Assembly: GCA_041946825.1 (NCBI GenBank)
Contig: JBHGBD010000020.1
Span: forward strand, 1 to 64,000
Length of the DNA: 64,000 bases
DNA from: CAZTHM01 sp041946825
GTDB lineage: Bacteria; Acidobacteriota; Terriglobia; UBA7540
Direction: 5' to 3'
The first letter of the stretch is position 1. Every line of letters begins with the position of its first letter. Under the pieces are notes generated by a model. That model saw only the letters and a list, made by a program, of their open reading frames with translations. It had not been told where the DNA came from and searched no databases. The position numbers were made by a program, and so were the translations under genes. Below, piece by piece: positions 1 through 9,671 of the stretch.

Positions 1-59
<59 letters not shown>

Positions 60-64
60 CAACT

Positions 65-94
65 ATTCTAGCGGACGCGGGTTAAGATTAGCAA
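65..94 (-). promoter_or_regulatory. Candidate promoter of the initiator tRNA
   Basis: On the minus strand TTGCTA (94-89) is followed after 18 bases by TAGAAT (70-65). The expected transcription start is about position 58-59, the first base of the tRNA, so the precursor would have almost no 5' leader. Motif reading only. Confidence 0.45.
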
Positions 95-187
95 CGAAAT
101 TATCAATCCCGCCGGCGGTAGGCCTTCTGCGCCGGCCTGTGTTAACATCTTGTATTTCGCAGCATCAAATGACGGAGACAAGAAAGC

Positions 188-673
188 ATGGCGGCGAAGA
201 GTTCTCAGCCCGCTCCGAGGAACCTTGCCGTCAACCGGCAGGCGCCGCATTTTTACCATCTGCTGGAGAAATTCGAGGCGGGGATCGAACTGACGGGCAC
301 GGAAGTCAAATCGATTCGCGAAGGCAAGGCCAATTTGAAGGACAGTTACGCGACGCCGAAGTCGGGCGGCCTCTGGCTGATCGACTGCCACATCAGCCAA
401 TACACAGCGGGGAGTTACATGAACCACGACCCGCTGCGCGACCGGCGGCTGCTCCTCCATCGGCATGAAATCGACAAGCTGGCGGGCAAGGTGCAGGAAA
501 AAGGCTTGACGATTGTCCCGCTGCGCCTCTACCTGAAGAAGAATATGATCAAGTGCGAGCTCGCTGTCGCCAAGGGCAAGAAAGTTTGGGACCGGCGGGA
601 AGCGACCCGGCAGCGCACCATTGACCGTGAGACCGCGCAGGACATGCGCGAGCATCGGCGGCGGCACCAGTAG
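188..673 (+). CDS. smpB: SsrA-binding protein SmpB
   Basis: 161 residues, the normal length for SmpB, the small basic protein that delivers tmRNA to stalled ribosomes for trans-translation. The N-terminal OB-fold block contains the conserved stretch GIELTGTEVKSIREGKANL (about residues 34-52), and the C-terminal tail is strongly basic with GKKVWDRRE, a variant of the usual GKK-x-[HY]-DKR element that enters the mRNA channel; Trp sits where His or Tyr is common. The start is ATG, preceded by GGAG. A GC-rich hairpin (arms 111-117 and 130-136) lies between this gene and the divergent tRNA. The tmRNA gene itself is not in the window. PepA follows after 50 bases, probably co-transcribed. Confidence 0.97.
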   Translation: MAAKSSQPAPRNLAVNRQAPHFYHLLEKFEAGIELTGTEVKSIREGKANLKDSYATPKSGGLWLIDCHISQYTAGSYMNHDPLRDRRLLLHRHEIDKLAGKVQEKGLTIVPLRLYLKKNMIKCELAVAKGKKVWDRREATRQRTIDRETAQDMREHRRRHQ

Positions 674-723
674 TTTCCGCATCTGCCGGGCTGATATCAC
701 ATCCGCAAAGGAGAACCCTCGAA

Positions 724-2214
724 TTGAAAATCGAATTCCGCATTGAACCGCTCGCCAACCTCGCTTGTCCGGCGCTGGCCGTTTACACGTTTGAAGGCTC
801 GACGAACGCGGGTGGCACGGCCGCGCGCCTGCCCAAAGAAACTCAGGGATTGCTGGAGGAACTACGCGCCGCCCGGGAACTGACCGGCAAAGCATTTGAA
901 TGCACGCTGGTTCACCGGCCCGCGGGCCTGGCCGCGCAGAAGTTGCTCGTCATCGGGGCGGGGAAGAAGGAGAAGTTCAGCGGCAACCTGCTTCGGCGGG
1001 TGGCGGGAGCTGCGGCGCGCTACCTTCGCGCGCGCGGGATTCGCGAACTGGGCTGGGCGTATGACCCCGACGACAGCGACGGCGATTCGCTCCAGCCGGT
1101 CGTGGAGGGCGCCATCGCCGGAGACTACGATTCCGATCGCTATCGCACGGAGCGCGAGAGCGAACGGCGAATCGACCGCATGATGATCGCGACCGGAGGC
1201 GCGAGCCCCGGCCCTGCGGTGAAGGATGCGCTGGAGCGCGGCCGCGTGATCGCCGAGGCGCAGAATTTCACGCGCGACCTCGTCAACGAACCCGCCAATA
1301 ACATGACCCCCACGATTCTCGCCGAGCGGGCAAAAGAGATGGCGGGGCAATTTGGGCTTGACTGCCAGGTCCTCGGGCCGAAAGAGATTCAGGAGATGAA
1401 GATGGGGGCGTTCTGGGGCGTGGCGCAGGGAAGCGAGGAACCTCCGCGCCTGATCGTGCTTCGCCACACGCCGAGTGACGCGCCGGAGACGCCCGTGGTC
1501 GGCCTGATCGGCAAGGGCATCACGTTTGACACCGGCGGAATCTCCATCAAGCCCGCCGAGAATATGCACGAGATGAAGACCGACATGGCAGGCGGAGCGG
1601 CGATGCTCGGCGTGATGCAGGCCATCGCCCAGCTCAAGCCGCGTGTCCGCGTCATCGCGCTCGTGCCCGCCACGGAAAACATGCCGAGCGGGAAATCCTA
1701 CCGCCCGGGCGATGTCCTGACTTCGATGTCGGGCAAGACGATCGAAATCCTGAATACCGACGCCGAGGGCCGCCTGGTGCTCGCCGACGCGCTGACTTAC
1801 GCCAAGCAACTGGGCTGCACCGCGTTGATCGATGCCGCGACGCTGACGGGCGCCGTCACCATCGCGCTGGGAAACATCTCCACCGGGGTCTTCGGCTGGA
1901 ACCAGGAATGGGTGGACCGCGTCCTGGGCAGCGCGGCGGCAGCGGGCGAGAAGATGTGGCAGTTGCCTGTGGACGATGAGTACCGCGAACAGTACAAAAG
2001 CATGATCGCGGACCTCGCCAACACCGGCGGGCGCTACGGCGGCGCGATTACCGCCGCGATGTTCGTGGGGGAATTCGCGGGCGACACGCCTTGGGTCCAT
2101 CTCGATATCGCCGGCACGCGCTGGTCGAACGAAGAAAAACCCTGGCTGGCCAAGGGGCCTACCGGCGCGCCGGTGCGCACCCTGGTTCACTTGCTCATGA
2201 GCCTTGGCGGTTGA
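724..2214 (+). CDS. pepA: Leucyl aminopeptidase, M17 family
   Basis: 496 residues, typical of cytosolic M17 aminopeptidases, which remove N-terminal residues from peptides using two metal ions. The signature NTDAEGRL is present at about residues 344-351, and the metal and catalytic block GKGITFDTGG lies at about residues 263-272. The N-terminal non-catalytic domain occupies roughly the first 160 residues. The start codon is TTG, with AAGGAG ten bases upstream (GCAAAGGAGAACCC); no upstream ATG in frame fits better. The stop lies just before the TrkA-like gene, suggesting one operon smpB-pepA-trkA. Confidence 0.96.
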   Translation: MKIEFRIEPLANLACPALAVYTFEGSTNAGGTAARLPKETQGLLEELRAARELTGKAFECTLVHRPAGLAAQKLLVIGAGKKEKFSGNLLRRVAGAAARYLRARGIRELGWAYDPDDSDGDSLQPVVEGAIAGDYDSDRYRTERESERRIDRMMIATGGASPGPAVKDALERGRVIAEAQNFTRDLVNEPANNMTPTILAERAKEMAGQFGLDCQVLGPKEIQEMKMGAFWGVAQGSEEPPRLIVLRHTPSDAPETPVVGLIGKGITFDTGGISIKPAENMHEMKTDMAGGAAMLGVMQAIAQLKPRVRVIALVPATENMPSGKSYRPGDVLTSMSGKTIEILNTDAEGRLVLADALTYAKQLGCTALIDAATLTGAVTIALGNISTGVFGWNQEWVDRVLGSAAAAGEKMWQLPVDDEYREQYKSMIADLANTGGRYGGAITAAMFVGEFAGDTPWVHLDIAGTRWSNEEKPWLAKGPTGAPVRTLVHLLMSLGG

Positions 2215-2236
2215 GGCGGGGGGCGCTGAACCCATT

Positions 2237-3154
2237 ATGAAGATCATCGTCATCGGTTACGGCCGGCTGGGCTCGCAGGTGGTCCGAAGGATTGACACGC
2301 GCGAGAATCAAGTCGCGATCATCGAGAGAGAGCGCAGCATGCTCGAACGACCAGGCTTGCCGGACCGCGTCCGCTCCTTCATCGGCAACGCCATCGACGA
2401 AGACCTCCTGCGCGAGGCGGGGTCCGATTCGGCTGATATCCTGCTTGCTCTTACGCGCGATGAGAATACCAATCTGATGATTGCCCAGATCGCGCGTGTG
2501 GTTTTCAACGTTCCGAAGGTGATCGCCGTCGTTTACGATCCGCAACGCGAGCAGAGTTTCCACGAGGCGGGGATTGAGACGCTGGCGATTACGGCGGCGG
2601 GAGCGGAGCTGCTTAGCGCGCGGCTGGAGGGCGGTCCCACCCCGGAGGGGAGCGTCGGGGAAATCCGGCGCCCCGCGCCGCAGGCCGCCGCCCGCGCGCC
2701 CTTGCGCCCGCTGGAGGCCCCGGACGGAGCGTTCAGCGTTATTGTGGTGGGCGGAGGGCTTGTCGGGCTCTACCTTTCGCGCGCCCTCCTTAAGAACGGC
2801 CACGAAGTGACGATCGTCGAGCGCAATCCCGAAACCTACGCGCTGGTCTCGCAGCAGATCGAGTGCTCCGTCCTCCTGGGCGACGGCTCGACCACCCCGG
2901 TGCTGGAGCGCGCGGGGGCCGGGCGCGCCAACATCCTGTGCGCCGTCACCAGCCGCGACCAGGACAATCTGATCGCCTGCCAGATCGGCAAGTTCCATTT
3001 CGGAATCCCCAAAGCGGTGGCGCGCGTCAAAAATCCGAAAAACGAAATGGTCATGCGCCGCCTGGGCGTGGATGCAACGGTCAGCTCCACGGCCATCATC
3101 GCCAGCCTGATCGAAAGCGTGCGCCCGGCCGTGCGCGCCGCGAAAACCTCCTGA
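2237..3154 (+). CDS. trkA: TrkA-type potassium uptake regulator with two NAD-binding domains
   Basis: 305 residues from the ATG at 2237. Two Rossmann-type RCK_N domains are visible: MKIIVIGYGRLGSQVVRR at the N-terminus and FSVIVVGGGLVGLYLSRAL near residue 170, each with the GxGxxG nucleotide-binding loop and an acidic residue ending the second strand (IIERE, IVERN). Such proteins gate Trk/Ktr potassium channels in response to NAD(H). No RCK_C (TrkA_C) domain is evident, so the protein is shorter than the 450-residue canonical TrkA. An in-frame GTG at 2204 would extend it into pepA, but the conserved beta strand begins directly at the ATG. No Trk membrane subunit is encoded nearby. Confidence 0.85.
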   Translation: MKIIVIGYGRLGSQVVRRIDTRENQVAIIERERSMLERPGLPDRVRSFIGNAIDEDLLREAGSDSADILLALTRDENTNLMIAQIARVVFNVPKVIAVVYDPQREQSFHEAGIETLAITAAGAELLSARLEGGPTPEGSVGEIRRPAPQAAARAPLRPLEAPDGAFSVIVVGGGLVGLYLSRALLKNGHEVTIVERNPETYALVSQQIECSVLLGDGSTTPVLERAGAGRANILCAVTSRDQDNLIACQIGKFHFGIPKAVARVKNPKNEMVMRRLGVDATVSSTAIIASLIESVRPAVRAAKTS

Positions 3155-3173
3155 GCCCGTGTCCCTCATCCCG

Positions 3174-3288
3174 CTTGTCATTCTGAGCGGAATGCGTATT
3201 TTGCATGGAGCGAAAGATCTGCACTCGCGGTCGGAGTGAGGCAACTGCCGACCTTGCGTCCGCCGGCGGGCGGGCTCAGGATAACAGG
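3174..3288. repeat. Imperfect palindromic intergenic repeat of the TTGTCATTCTGAGCG type
   Basis: The left end reads CTTGTCATTCTGAGCGG (3174-3190); the right end, CGGGCTCAGGATAACAGG (3271-3288), is its near reverse complement. An internal GAGCGAAAGATC element follows the left end. I recognise this from memory as a dispersed intergenic repeat in Acidobacteriota and other phyla; this was not checked by search. It fills the spacer between the convergent trkA-like and argS genes, so it could also act as a bidirectional terminator, though neither side has a T-run. Confidence 0.6.
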
Positions 3289-3312
3289 CGATGGTTTGCA
3301 GGTTGACCGGCC

Positions 3313-5307
3313 CTACATCCGCTCCGGAACTTCCATCCCCAACAATTCGACCGTCTTGGCAAGCGTGAGGTTGACCAGTTGGACGAGGAAGAGAAGGAAA
3401 CTCTGCCGCGCTTTATCCTCTTCGCTCAGGATGTGGTGATAATGGTAGAAATTGTTGAACGCCTGGGCGAGGCGGAAGGCGTATTTGGCGACGACCGCCG
3501 GTTCTTGCGCCGCGATGGCCTGGTCGGTCACCATTTCCAATTGCGCGGCGAGCACGACGAGTTCCCAGAAACCGCCCGCGTCCTTACCCGAGAGGAAAGC
3601 CTGGGACTGTTCCGGCGGGACTTCCGCCTGCAACTGGTTCGGGTCAAACCCGGGGTGGGATTCCTGGAATTTGCGAAAGATGTTTCGCGCGCGCACCACG
3701 GTGTATTGAAGATACGGCCCCGTTTCACCTTCGAACGCCAGCGCATCCTTGAAATCGAACGCAATGATGGCGCGCCGCGAATACTTGAGGAGAAAATAGC
3801 GCAGCGCCGCGACGGCGATCATGCCCGCGGATGCCATCCGCTCGCTTGAGTCTTCGGCCATCTTGCGCGATTCCACTTCCTGCCTGGCTTTTTCGAGCAG
3901 CCGGTCGATCAAATCGTCGGCCTTGATGCCCAGCCCCTTGCGTCCCGAGACTTCGATGTAGGGCCGCTGGCGATCTTCCGCGCTCAACTCCAGGCCCATT
4001 TCTTCCGCGCACCGTGGCGAGAGGCCGACGACCTCATAGGCGAAGTGGTGAAGGTTTTCGGCCTGCTGATGGAATCCCAGGGCGTCGAGCGCCGCGGCCA
4101 CGATGTTCTGCAGATACGACTGGCGCGTGTCGATCACGGCGTAGGCGACCGTGGCCTTCCCAAATCTCGGCGCGTTGCCGTCGCTTTCGAGCGCCGTGCA
4201 CCAGACAGGATGGCCGTCGGCGTAGCGGTGGAAGAGCTTGTAACCGAAATCCTTGCCCAGCAGCGCGAACTTCCAGAGGTGGTAGGCGATGTCCTTTCCG
4301 ACATAGGTCACGGTGCCGTTGGAGCGGACGATGATCTTCACATCCTCGCTGCCCGATTGTTCGTCGGTGGTCTCGCCCTCGCCGCCTTCGGCAAGGCTCA
4401 TCACCCAGCAGCCGGCATTTTTCCCGGAATCTTCGAAGCGGATGGCGCCCGTCTGCTTCAGCACTTCGAAAGCGTACTTCCAGAATTCCAGGCGAAGGAT
4501 TTCGCTCTCCTGCACGAGCAGGTCGTACCGGACATTAATACGCAGCATCGTCTGGATGTGCTGGCGAACGATCGCGGTTGAAATCCGCTCGGCGAGTGCG
4601 GCCATCTCGCCGTGGCCTTCCTCGATGGCTTTCAGCGCCGCGGAGCGCAGGGCCCGCGCTTCCTGGTTGCCTTCGTACCATTGGAAGACGCGCGCGTAAA
4701 GATCCCAGCAGTAATAATCGAATCGGATGGCAGGATCCTGAATCAACCTCTCAACGTCGGAAAGGGGTTTCTTCTCGAGGTGGACGAAGCCCACCACTAC
4801 ATCAGCAACCTGAACGCCGGTATTATCAATATAGTTTTGAATCTCGACAGAGTTCTCGCGGAATCGCAGCAGGCGCGCAAACGTGTCACCCAGGACGGCA
4901 TTGCGCAAGTGGCCGATGTGCGCGGCCTTATTGGGGTTGATACTCGTGTGCTCGACAAGGACCTTCCCGCCGGCGGCGCCGCCTGGTTCCTGAGGATGGG
5001 CCCTCAGCGCGAAGAGCGCGCCGGCGAGTTTCTCGCGGTCCAGAAAGAAATTGATGTAGCCGCCGCCGGCCACCGCCACTCGCGCGACACCCTCGAGGGG
5101 CAGCAAGCGCGGCGTTAATTGCTCGGCGATCTTCCGCGGCGGCTGCCGCAATTTCTTGGCGAGCTCGAAGCAGGCGGTAATCGAAAGATCGCCCATTTCA
5201 GCGTTGGGCGGGAAATCGATACCGGGTTCGTCGACTTCAAGCGCGAATACTTCCTTGACCGCCGCGACGAATCTGGCGCGAATACGCTGCTGGATTTCAA
5301 GATACAA
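3313..5307 (-). CDS. argS: Arginyl-tRNA synthetase
   Basis: 664 residues from the chosen TTG start. Class I synthetase that charges tRNA-Arg. The N-terminal Arg-tRNA synthetase domain covers about residues 5-90, the HIGH motif is at residues 130-133 (NKAAHIGHLRN), and the second catalytic signature appears as GRKGLGIKADDL in place of KMSKS. The C-terminal anticodon-binding DALR domain ends in KTVELLGMEVPERM. The frame stays open 54 codons further upstream, but that extension is low-complexity and runs into the divergent gene. The TTG at 5307 has a strong GGAG spaced 7 bases before it and starts at the conserved N-terminal helix. Confidence 0.95.
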   Translation of the reverse strand: MYLEIQQRIRARFVAAVKEVFALEVDEPGIDFPPNAEMGDLSITACFELAKKLRQPPRKIAEQLTPRLLPLEGVARVAVAGGGYINFFLDREKLAGALFALRAHPQEPGGAAGGKVLVEHTSINPNKAAHIGHLRNAVLGDTFARLLRFRENSVEIQNYIDNTGVQVADVVVGFVHLEKKPLSDVERLIQDPAIRFDYYCWDLYARVFQWYEGNQEARALRSAALKAIEEGHGEMAALAERISTAIVRQHIQTMLRINVRYDLLVQESEILRLEFWKYAFEVLKQTGAIRFEDSGKNAGCWVMSLAEGGEGETTDEQSGSEDVKIIVRSNGTVTYVGKDIAYHLWKFALLGKDFGYKLFHRYADGHPVWCTALESDGNAPRFGKATVAYAVIDTRQSYLQNIVAAALDALGFHQQAENLHHFAYEVVGLSPRCAEEMGLELSAEDRQRPYIEVSGRKGLGIKADDLIDRLLEKARQEVESRKMAEDSSERMASAGMIAVAALRYFLLKYSRRAIIAFDFKDALAFEGETGPYLQYTVVRARNIFRKFQESHPGFDPNQLQAEVPPEQSQAFLSGKDAGGFWELVVLAAQLEMVTDQAIAAQEPAVVAKYAFRLAQAFNNFYHYHHILSEEDKARQSFLLFLVQLVNLTLAKTVELLGMEVPERM

Positions 5308-5472
5308 AGAGTTTCTCCGGATAAAAGGGGGCCCGCCACGGCGGGCGTCAAAGCGATGTTTGATTATAGCAGAGGGATGGAGCGGGGATGGCATGCCCGG
5401 GCCGCCGCGAGGTTCAGGTTGATTGCGCGCGCCGCTTGATTTAAGTTCATTCGTTTGAGCTGGAGGCAAATC

Positions 5473-6999
5473 ATGAATCGTCGTGTTCGGGATTTTCTAT
5501 TGTTGAAACGTCATGTTCGCGCCTTGGCGCGGTTCTTCTTGGTGTGTTTTGCGGCCGCAGGTCTCGGGGCGGCACAGCGCACAGCGTCGCGACTCGGTGA
5601 GTTCACCGCGCAAACCGACGTGGGCGTGACCCCGCGCAAAGGCTCGGCGGAATTTGACGCGATTCGCAAGGAGTACCGTGTGCGCGGCGGCGGCGCCAAC
5701 ATGTGGGACCGCGTGGACGCCTTTCACTACGTCTGGCGGCGCGCTTCGGGCGACATGACGCTCACCGCCGACGTGCGCATCATCGGCAACGAAGGCGAGC
5801 AGCACCGCAAGGCGGGCTGGGTGATTCGCCAGTCGCTCGAGCCCGATTCGGCTTATGTTTCCGCGGTCGTGCACGGCGACGGGCTGACCTCGATGCAATT
5901 CCGCAAGACGAAAGGCGACACAACCGGGGAAGTCCGCTCGTCGCTCAATAAACCCCTGACGCTGCGCCTCGACCGGCGCGGGAACGTCTTCACCCTCTCG
6001 GCCGCAAAGGAAGGCGGCGGCTTCGAGACCGCTGGCTCAACCGAAGTTCAGCTTCACGACCCGGTTTACATCGGCCTCGCCGTCTGCTCGCACGATGAGG
6101 CGGCGATCGAAACCGCGGTCTTCAGCCGCGTCTCGGGCGTCGGCCAATCGGATCCGGACGACGAAGAGGCGGCCGTCGAAAGCAATCTGGAAATCATTTC
6201 GGTCGGGGGAAAAGGACGCCACGTGGTTTACAGTGCGCGCGAGCGCTTCGAGGCGCCCAACTGGTCGCGCGACGGGAAGTACCTGCTCTTCAACAAGCAG
6301 GGAAGGCTCTACACGATTCCGGTCAGCGGCGGCGAACCCAAATTGCTCGATACGGGCTCCGCCACGCGCTGCAACAACGACCACGGCTTTTCGCCCGATG
6401 GAAAATGGCTGGCCATCAGTAACTCGCCGAAGGAGGATTCATTGATTTACGTCCTCCCTGCCACCGGCGGCGAACCGCGGCTGATTACGCCTAACGGGCC
6501 GTCGTACTGGCATGGCTGGTCGCCCGATGGGAAGACGCTCGCCTACTGCGCCTCGCGCAACGGCAAGTTCGATGTCTATACGATTTCCGCCGAGGGTGGC
6601 GAGGAGCGCCGCTTGACCGACGCCGAAGGGCTCGATGATGGACCGGATTATTCGCCCGACGGGAAATACATCTACTTCAATTCCGAGCGCACCGGGCTGA
6701 TGCAAATCTGGCGCATGAAGCCCGATGGCAGCGCCCAGGAACAGGTCACAAACGACGGCTACGCCGACTGGTTCGCCCACCCTTCGCCGGACGGTAAGTG
6801 GATCGTCTTCCTCTCCTTCGACAAAAGCGTGAAGGGCCATCCGCCGAACAAAGACGTCATGCTGCGCCTGATGCCCGCGGCGGGCGGGAAGCCACGCGTG
6901 CTCGCCAAGCTCTTCGGCGGGCAGGGAACCATCAACGTTCCTTCCTGGTCTCCCGACAGCAAGCGCCTGGCGTTTGTCAGCTATCGCCTGCTCCGGTAA
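5473..6999 (+). CDS. Secreted TolB-like beta-propeller protein with N-terminal jelly-roll domain
   Basis: 508 residues. A signal peptide covers about the first 35 residues (FFLVCFAAAGLGAAQ). Residues of about 40-220 resemble a concanavalin-like domain (repeated polar strands, RKAGWVIRQS, YIGLAVCSHD). The C-terminal half holds six PD40/WD40-like repeats with the signature SPDGKxLxF, as in TolB and DPP-IV propellers. Such Acidobacteriota proteins are exported and usually of unknown ligand; peptide or sugar binding is inference. The start is ATG 5473, preceded by GGAGG; the in-frame start at 5455 lacks this. It is divergent from argS. Confidence 0.75.
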   Translation: MNRRVRDFLLLKRHVRALARFFLVCFAAAGLGAAQRTASRLGEFTAQTDVGVTPRKGSAEFDAIRKEYRVRGGGANMWDRVDAFHYVWRRASGDMTLTADVRIIGNEGEQHRKAGWVIRQSLEPDSAYVSAVVHGDGLTSMQFRKTKGDTTGEVRSSLNKPLTLRLDRRGNVFTLSAAKEGGGFETAGSTEVQLHDPVYIGLAVCSHDEAAIETAVFSRVSGVGQSDPDDEEAAVESNLEIISVGGKGRHVVYSARERFEAPNWSRDGKYLLFNKQGRLYTIPVSGGEPKLLDTGSATRCNNDHGFSPDGKWLAISNSPKEDSLIYVLPATGGEPRLITPNGPSYWHGWSPDGKTLAYCASRNGKFDVYTISAEGGEERRLTDAEGLDDGPDYSPDGKYIYFNSERTGLMQIWRMKPDGSAQEQVTNDGYADWFAHPSPDGKWIVFLSFDKSVKGHPPNKDVMLRLMPAAGGKPRVLAKLFGGQGTINVPSWSPDSKRLAFVSYRLLR

Positions 7000-7051
7000 T
7001 ACGAGTTCGAACTTGGCCATCACATGCCATGAACTCCGGGGCAATCTCGAC

Positions 7052-7080
7052 TTGCATTCTCACTACATTGTAGTTACAAT
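7052..7080 (+). promoter_or_regulatory. brnTA promoter with nested operator dyad
   Basis: TTGCAT (7052-7057) and TACAAT (7075-7080) are separated by 17 bases. The -10 hexamer is the right arm of a perfect dyad ATTGTA-GT-TACAAT (7067-7080), the classic layout for repression by a ribbon-helix-helix antitoxin. The predicted start is about 7087, next to the GTG of brnT at 7089, so the message is probably leaderless. Confidence 0.6.
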
Positions 7081-7088
7081 ATCTCAGT

Positions 7089-7385
7089 GTGGCAGAGCTT
7101 CGCTTCGAGTGGGACGAGCGAAAGAACGCCCAAAACAGACGGAGGCATAGTGTTTCGTTCGAGGAGGCACAGACTGTATTCTTCGACGAACATGCGCTCC
7201 TGATTACAGATCCAGACCACTCGGAGCACGAAGAGCGATTTATCCTCCTGGGATTGAGCAGCAGGCTTCGGGTGTTGGTTGTTTGCCACTGCATCCGGCG
7301 CAGAGGGGAAGTGATCCGGATAATCTCCGCGCGTCGCGCGGATCCTCAGGAGCGTGACCTATACGCTGTAAGGTGGAAAGAATGA
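7089..7385 (+). CDS. brnT: BrnT-family ribonuclease toxin
   Basis: 98 residues, the usual length for BrnT (PF04365), a RelE-fold RNase toxin of type II systems. Typical features are FEWDERKNAQNRRRHSVSFEEAQTVF at the N-terminus (the WDExKxxxNxxKHxVxFxEA pattern), a central hydrophobic strand, and the C-terminal RIISARRADPQER that matches the IRIISARxAxxxER catalytic end. The start is GTG, without a Shine-Dalgarno sequence and at the predicted transcription start. The TGA overlaps the ATG of the next gene (ATGA), so translation of toxin and antitoxin is coupled. Confidence 0.88.
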   Translation: MAELRFEWDERKNAQNRRRHSVSFEEAQTVFFDEHALLITDPDHSEHEERFILLGLSSRLRVLVVCHCIRRRGEVIRIISARRADPQERDLYAVRWKE

Positions 7386-7585
7386 GGAAACACTACGATT
7401 TTTTAAAAGCCAAACGGAATCCCTACGCGAGGCGACTTAAGCAGCAGGTAACGATTCGCCTGGACCGAGACACTATCCTCTATTTCCGACGCCTGGCGCA
7501 GGAAACAGGCATCGGCTATCAGACGCTCATCAACCTGTATCTTCGAGATTGCGCTTCGAGCGGCCGCCGTTTGACGACCTTGTGA
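7382..7585 (+). CDS. brnA: BrnA-like ribbon-helix-helix antitoxin
   Basis: 67 residues. The sequence RLKQQVTIRLDRDTILYFRRLAQETGIGYQTLINLYLRDC is the ribbon-helix-helix fold seen in BrnA/DUF4415 antitoxins: one beta strand that binds the operator, then two helices. It begins at the ATG overlapping the brnT stop; a GTG nine bases earlier is in frame but less likely. It presumably neutralises BrnT and represses the operon through the dyad at 7067-7080. The toxin-first gene order is the normal one for this family. Confidence 0.85.
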   Translation: MRKHYDFLKAKRNPYARRLKQQVTIRLDRDTILYFRRLAQETGIGYQTLINLYLRDCASSGRRLTTL

Positions 7586-7598
7586 TGCCTCCCCGCTT

Positions 7599-7820
7599 AT
7601 GATTCCATGTGAAGAGCGCGAGCGCCTTTTGAAATTGAACGAAGCGGCTTGGCAGGCTAGGTATGAGCGCCAGACCGAGCTCGAGCGCGTAATGATGTTC
7701 AAGAAGCGCAGCGAGATTGGCGACGCGAGGCGTGAGCTAGACATGGCCAAAAAGCGCGTCTCTCATGTGATGACGGCGATCCTAAACCACTATCGGAAAC
7801 ATGCGTGCAATAAGGACTAA
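7599..7820 (+). CDS. Small helical protein of unknown function
   Basis: 73 residues, starting 13 bases after brnA, so it may be the third gene of that operon. It begins MIPCEERERLLKLNEAAW and ends HYRKHACNKD, with a single long, highly charged helical hairpin between. A Cys near the N-terminus and an HxxxHxC cluster near the C-terminus could bind a metal. I recall similar small proteins (CxEKxRLL ... HxxxHxC) as common in Acidobacteriota, but this is memory, not a search. The function is unknown. Confidence 0.55.
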   Translation: MIPCEERERLLKLNEAAWQARYERQTELERVMMFKKRSEIGDARRELDMAKKRVSHVMTAILNHYRKHACNKD

Positions 7821-8067
7821 GATTCGAACGTCAATTTCCAACTTATCTCCAGATGTTCAGCTACTCCTTCCGAACCGGGGGCTTGCCGAGTCAATGTTTT
7901 CAGTGGGTTGCAGCCCAGGCCTTGACTGAGACTCTCGGGTGCGCTATTTTGGTTGAGGCTTGATGAGCGAGCCCGACCATTTAACCACGTTTGATCCTGC
8001 CCGCAGGTCTTTCGCACCGGGATGTTGTAGGGAATAATCCAGGCCTCGGTCGAGGTATGCGTCCGAT

Positions 8068-9045
<978 letters not shown>

Positions 9046-9057
9046 TCAACATGAGTG

Positions 9058-9173
9058 GTGTGAAGTGAATAGTGCACTGTGAACAGTGCACAGTGAACAG
9101 AACACCCCAATGGGCCTCGAGATTCTCGATCAAAGTCTCCGGTTCACTGTTCACTATCCGCTGTTCACTTTCG
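9058..9173. repeat. Long imperfect hairpin built of AGTGAACAGTGAACAG-like units
   Basis: Between ybeZ and ybeY. The left arm (about 9061-9100) repeats GTGAAtAGTGcACtGTGAACAG; the right arm (9141-9173) carries GTTCACTGTTCACTA and CTGTTCACTTTC, which are complementary. The two arms could fold over a loop of about 40 bases. No open reading frame explains it. Confidence 0.6.
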
Positions 9174-9185
9174 TTCCTTAAATCG

Positions 9186-9641
9186 ATGATTGTGAATCAG
9201 CAAATGCGTGTGGCCGTCGACGTGGCGGGCGCACGTTCGTTTGCTGCGCGACTTGCGCGTGCGTTGCGCTTGGGACGGCGCGAGTTTAACGTCTGTTTCG
9301 TGGACGACCGGGCCATCCGGCGCTTGAACGCTTCGCACCGCGGGAAAGCGCAAGCGACGGACGTTCTTTCGTTTTCGTGGCAGGGCGGCAACGGAGCGCG
9401 CGGGCCCGCCGGAAGCGAGTTCGCAGGATTCCTGGGCGACATCGTGATTTCCGCCCAGACGGCGCGGCGTAACGCCCGGCGCGAAGGCCACTCGACGGCC
9501 AATGAAATTCGCTGGCTGATTCTTCACGGCGTATTGCACTTGCTCGGGCACGACCACGAAACTGACCGCGGCGAAATGACGGCGCTCGAACTTTCGCTGC
9601 GCGAGCGGCTGGGAATTGCCGGCAGCAGGTGGCGGGCGTAG
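9186..9641 (+). CDS. ybeY: Endoribonuclease YbeY, rRNA maturation factor
   Basis: 151 residues from the ATG at 9186. The zinc site HGVLHLLGHDH gives His117, His121 and His127 in the family pattern HGxLHLxGxDH. YbeY processes the 3' end of 16S rRNA and degrades defective ribosomes. The frame is open further upstream, through the repeat element, but that part shows no conservation pattern. It lies between phoH/ybeZ and a CBS-domain transporter, the usual gene order ybeZ-ybeY-ybeX. Confidence 0.94.
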   Translation: MIVNQQMRVAVDVAGARSFAARLARALRLGRREFNVCFVDDRAIRRLNASHRGKAQATDVLSFSWQGGNGARGPAGSEFAGFLGDIVISAQTARRNARREGHSTANEIRWLILHGVLHLLGHDHETDRGEMTALELSLRERLGIAGSRWRA

Positions 9642-9671
9642 ACATGACCTTCAACGTGCGCTGATCTTCTT

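Noticed and set aside
862..2253. 463-codon open frame on the minus strand across pepA
   Set aside because: Shadow of a high-GC gene; the composition is Arg/His/Ala-rich without motifs, and pepA is clearly real.
7819..7832. AGATTCGAACGTC resembling a tRNA T-arm
   Set aside because: No matching acceptor, D- or anticodon arms on either strand.
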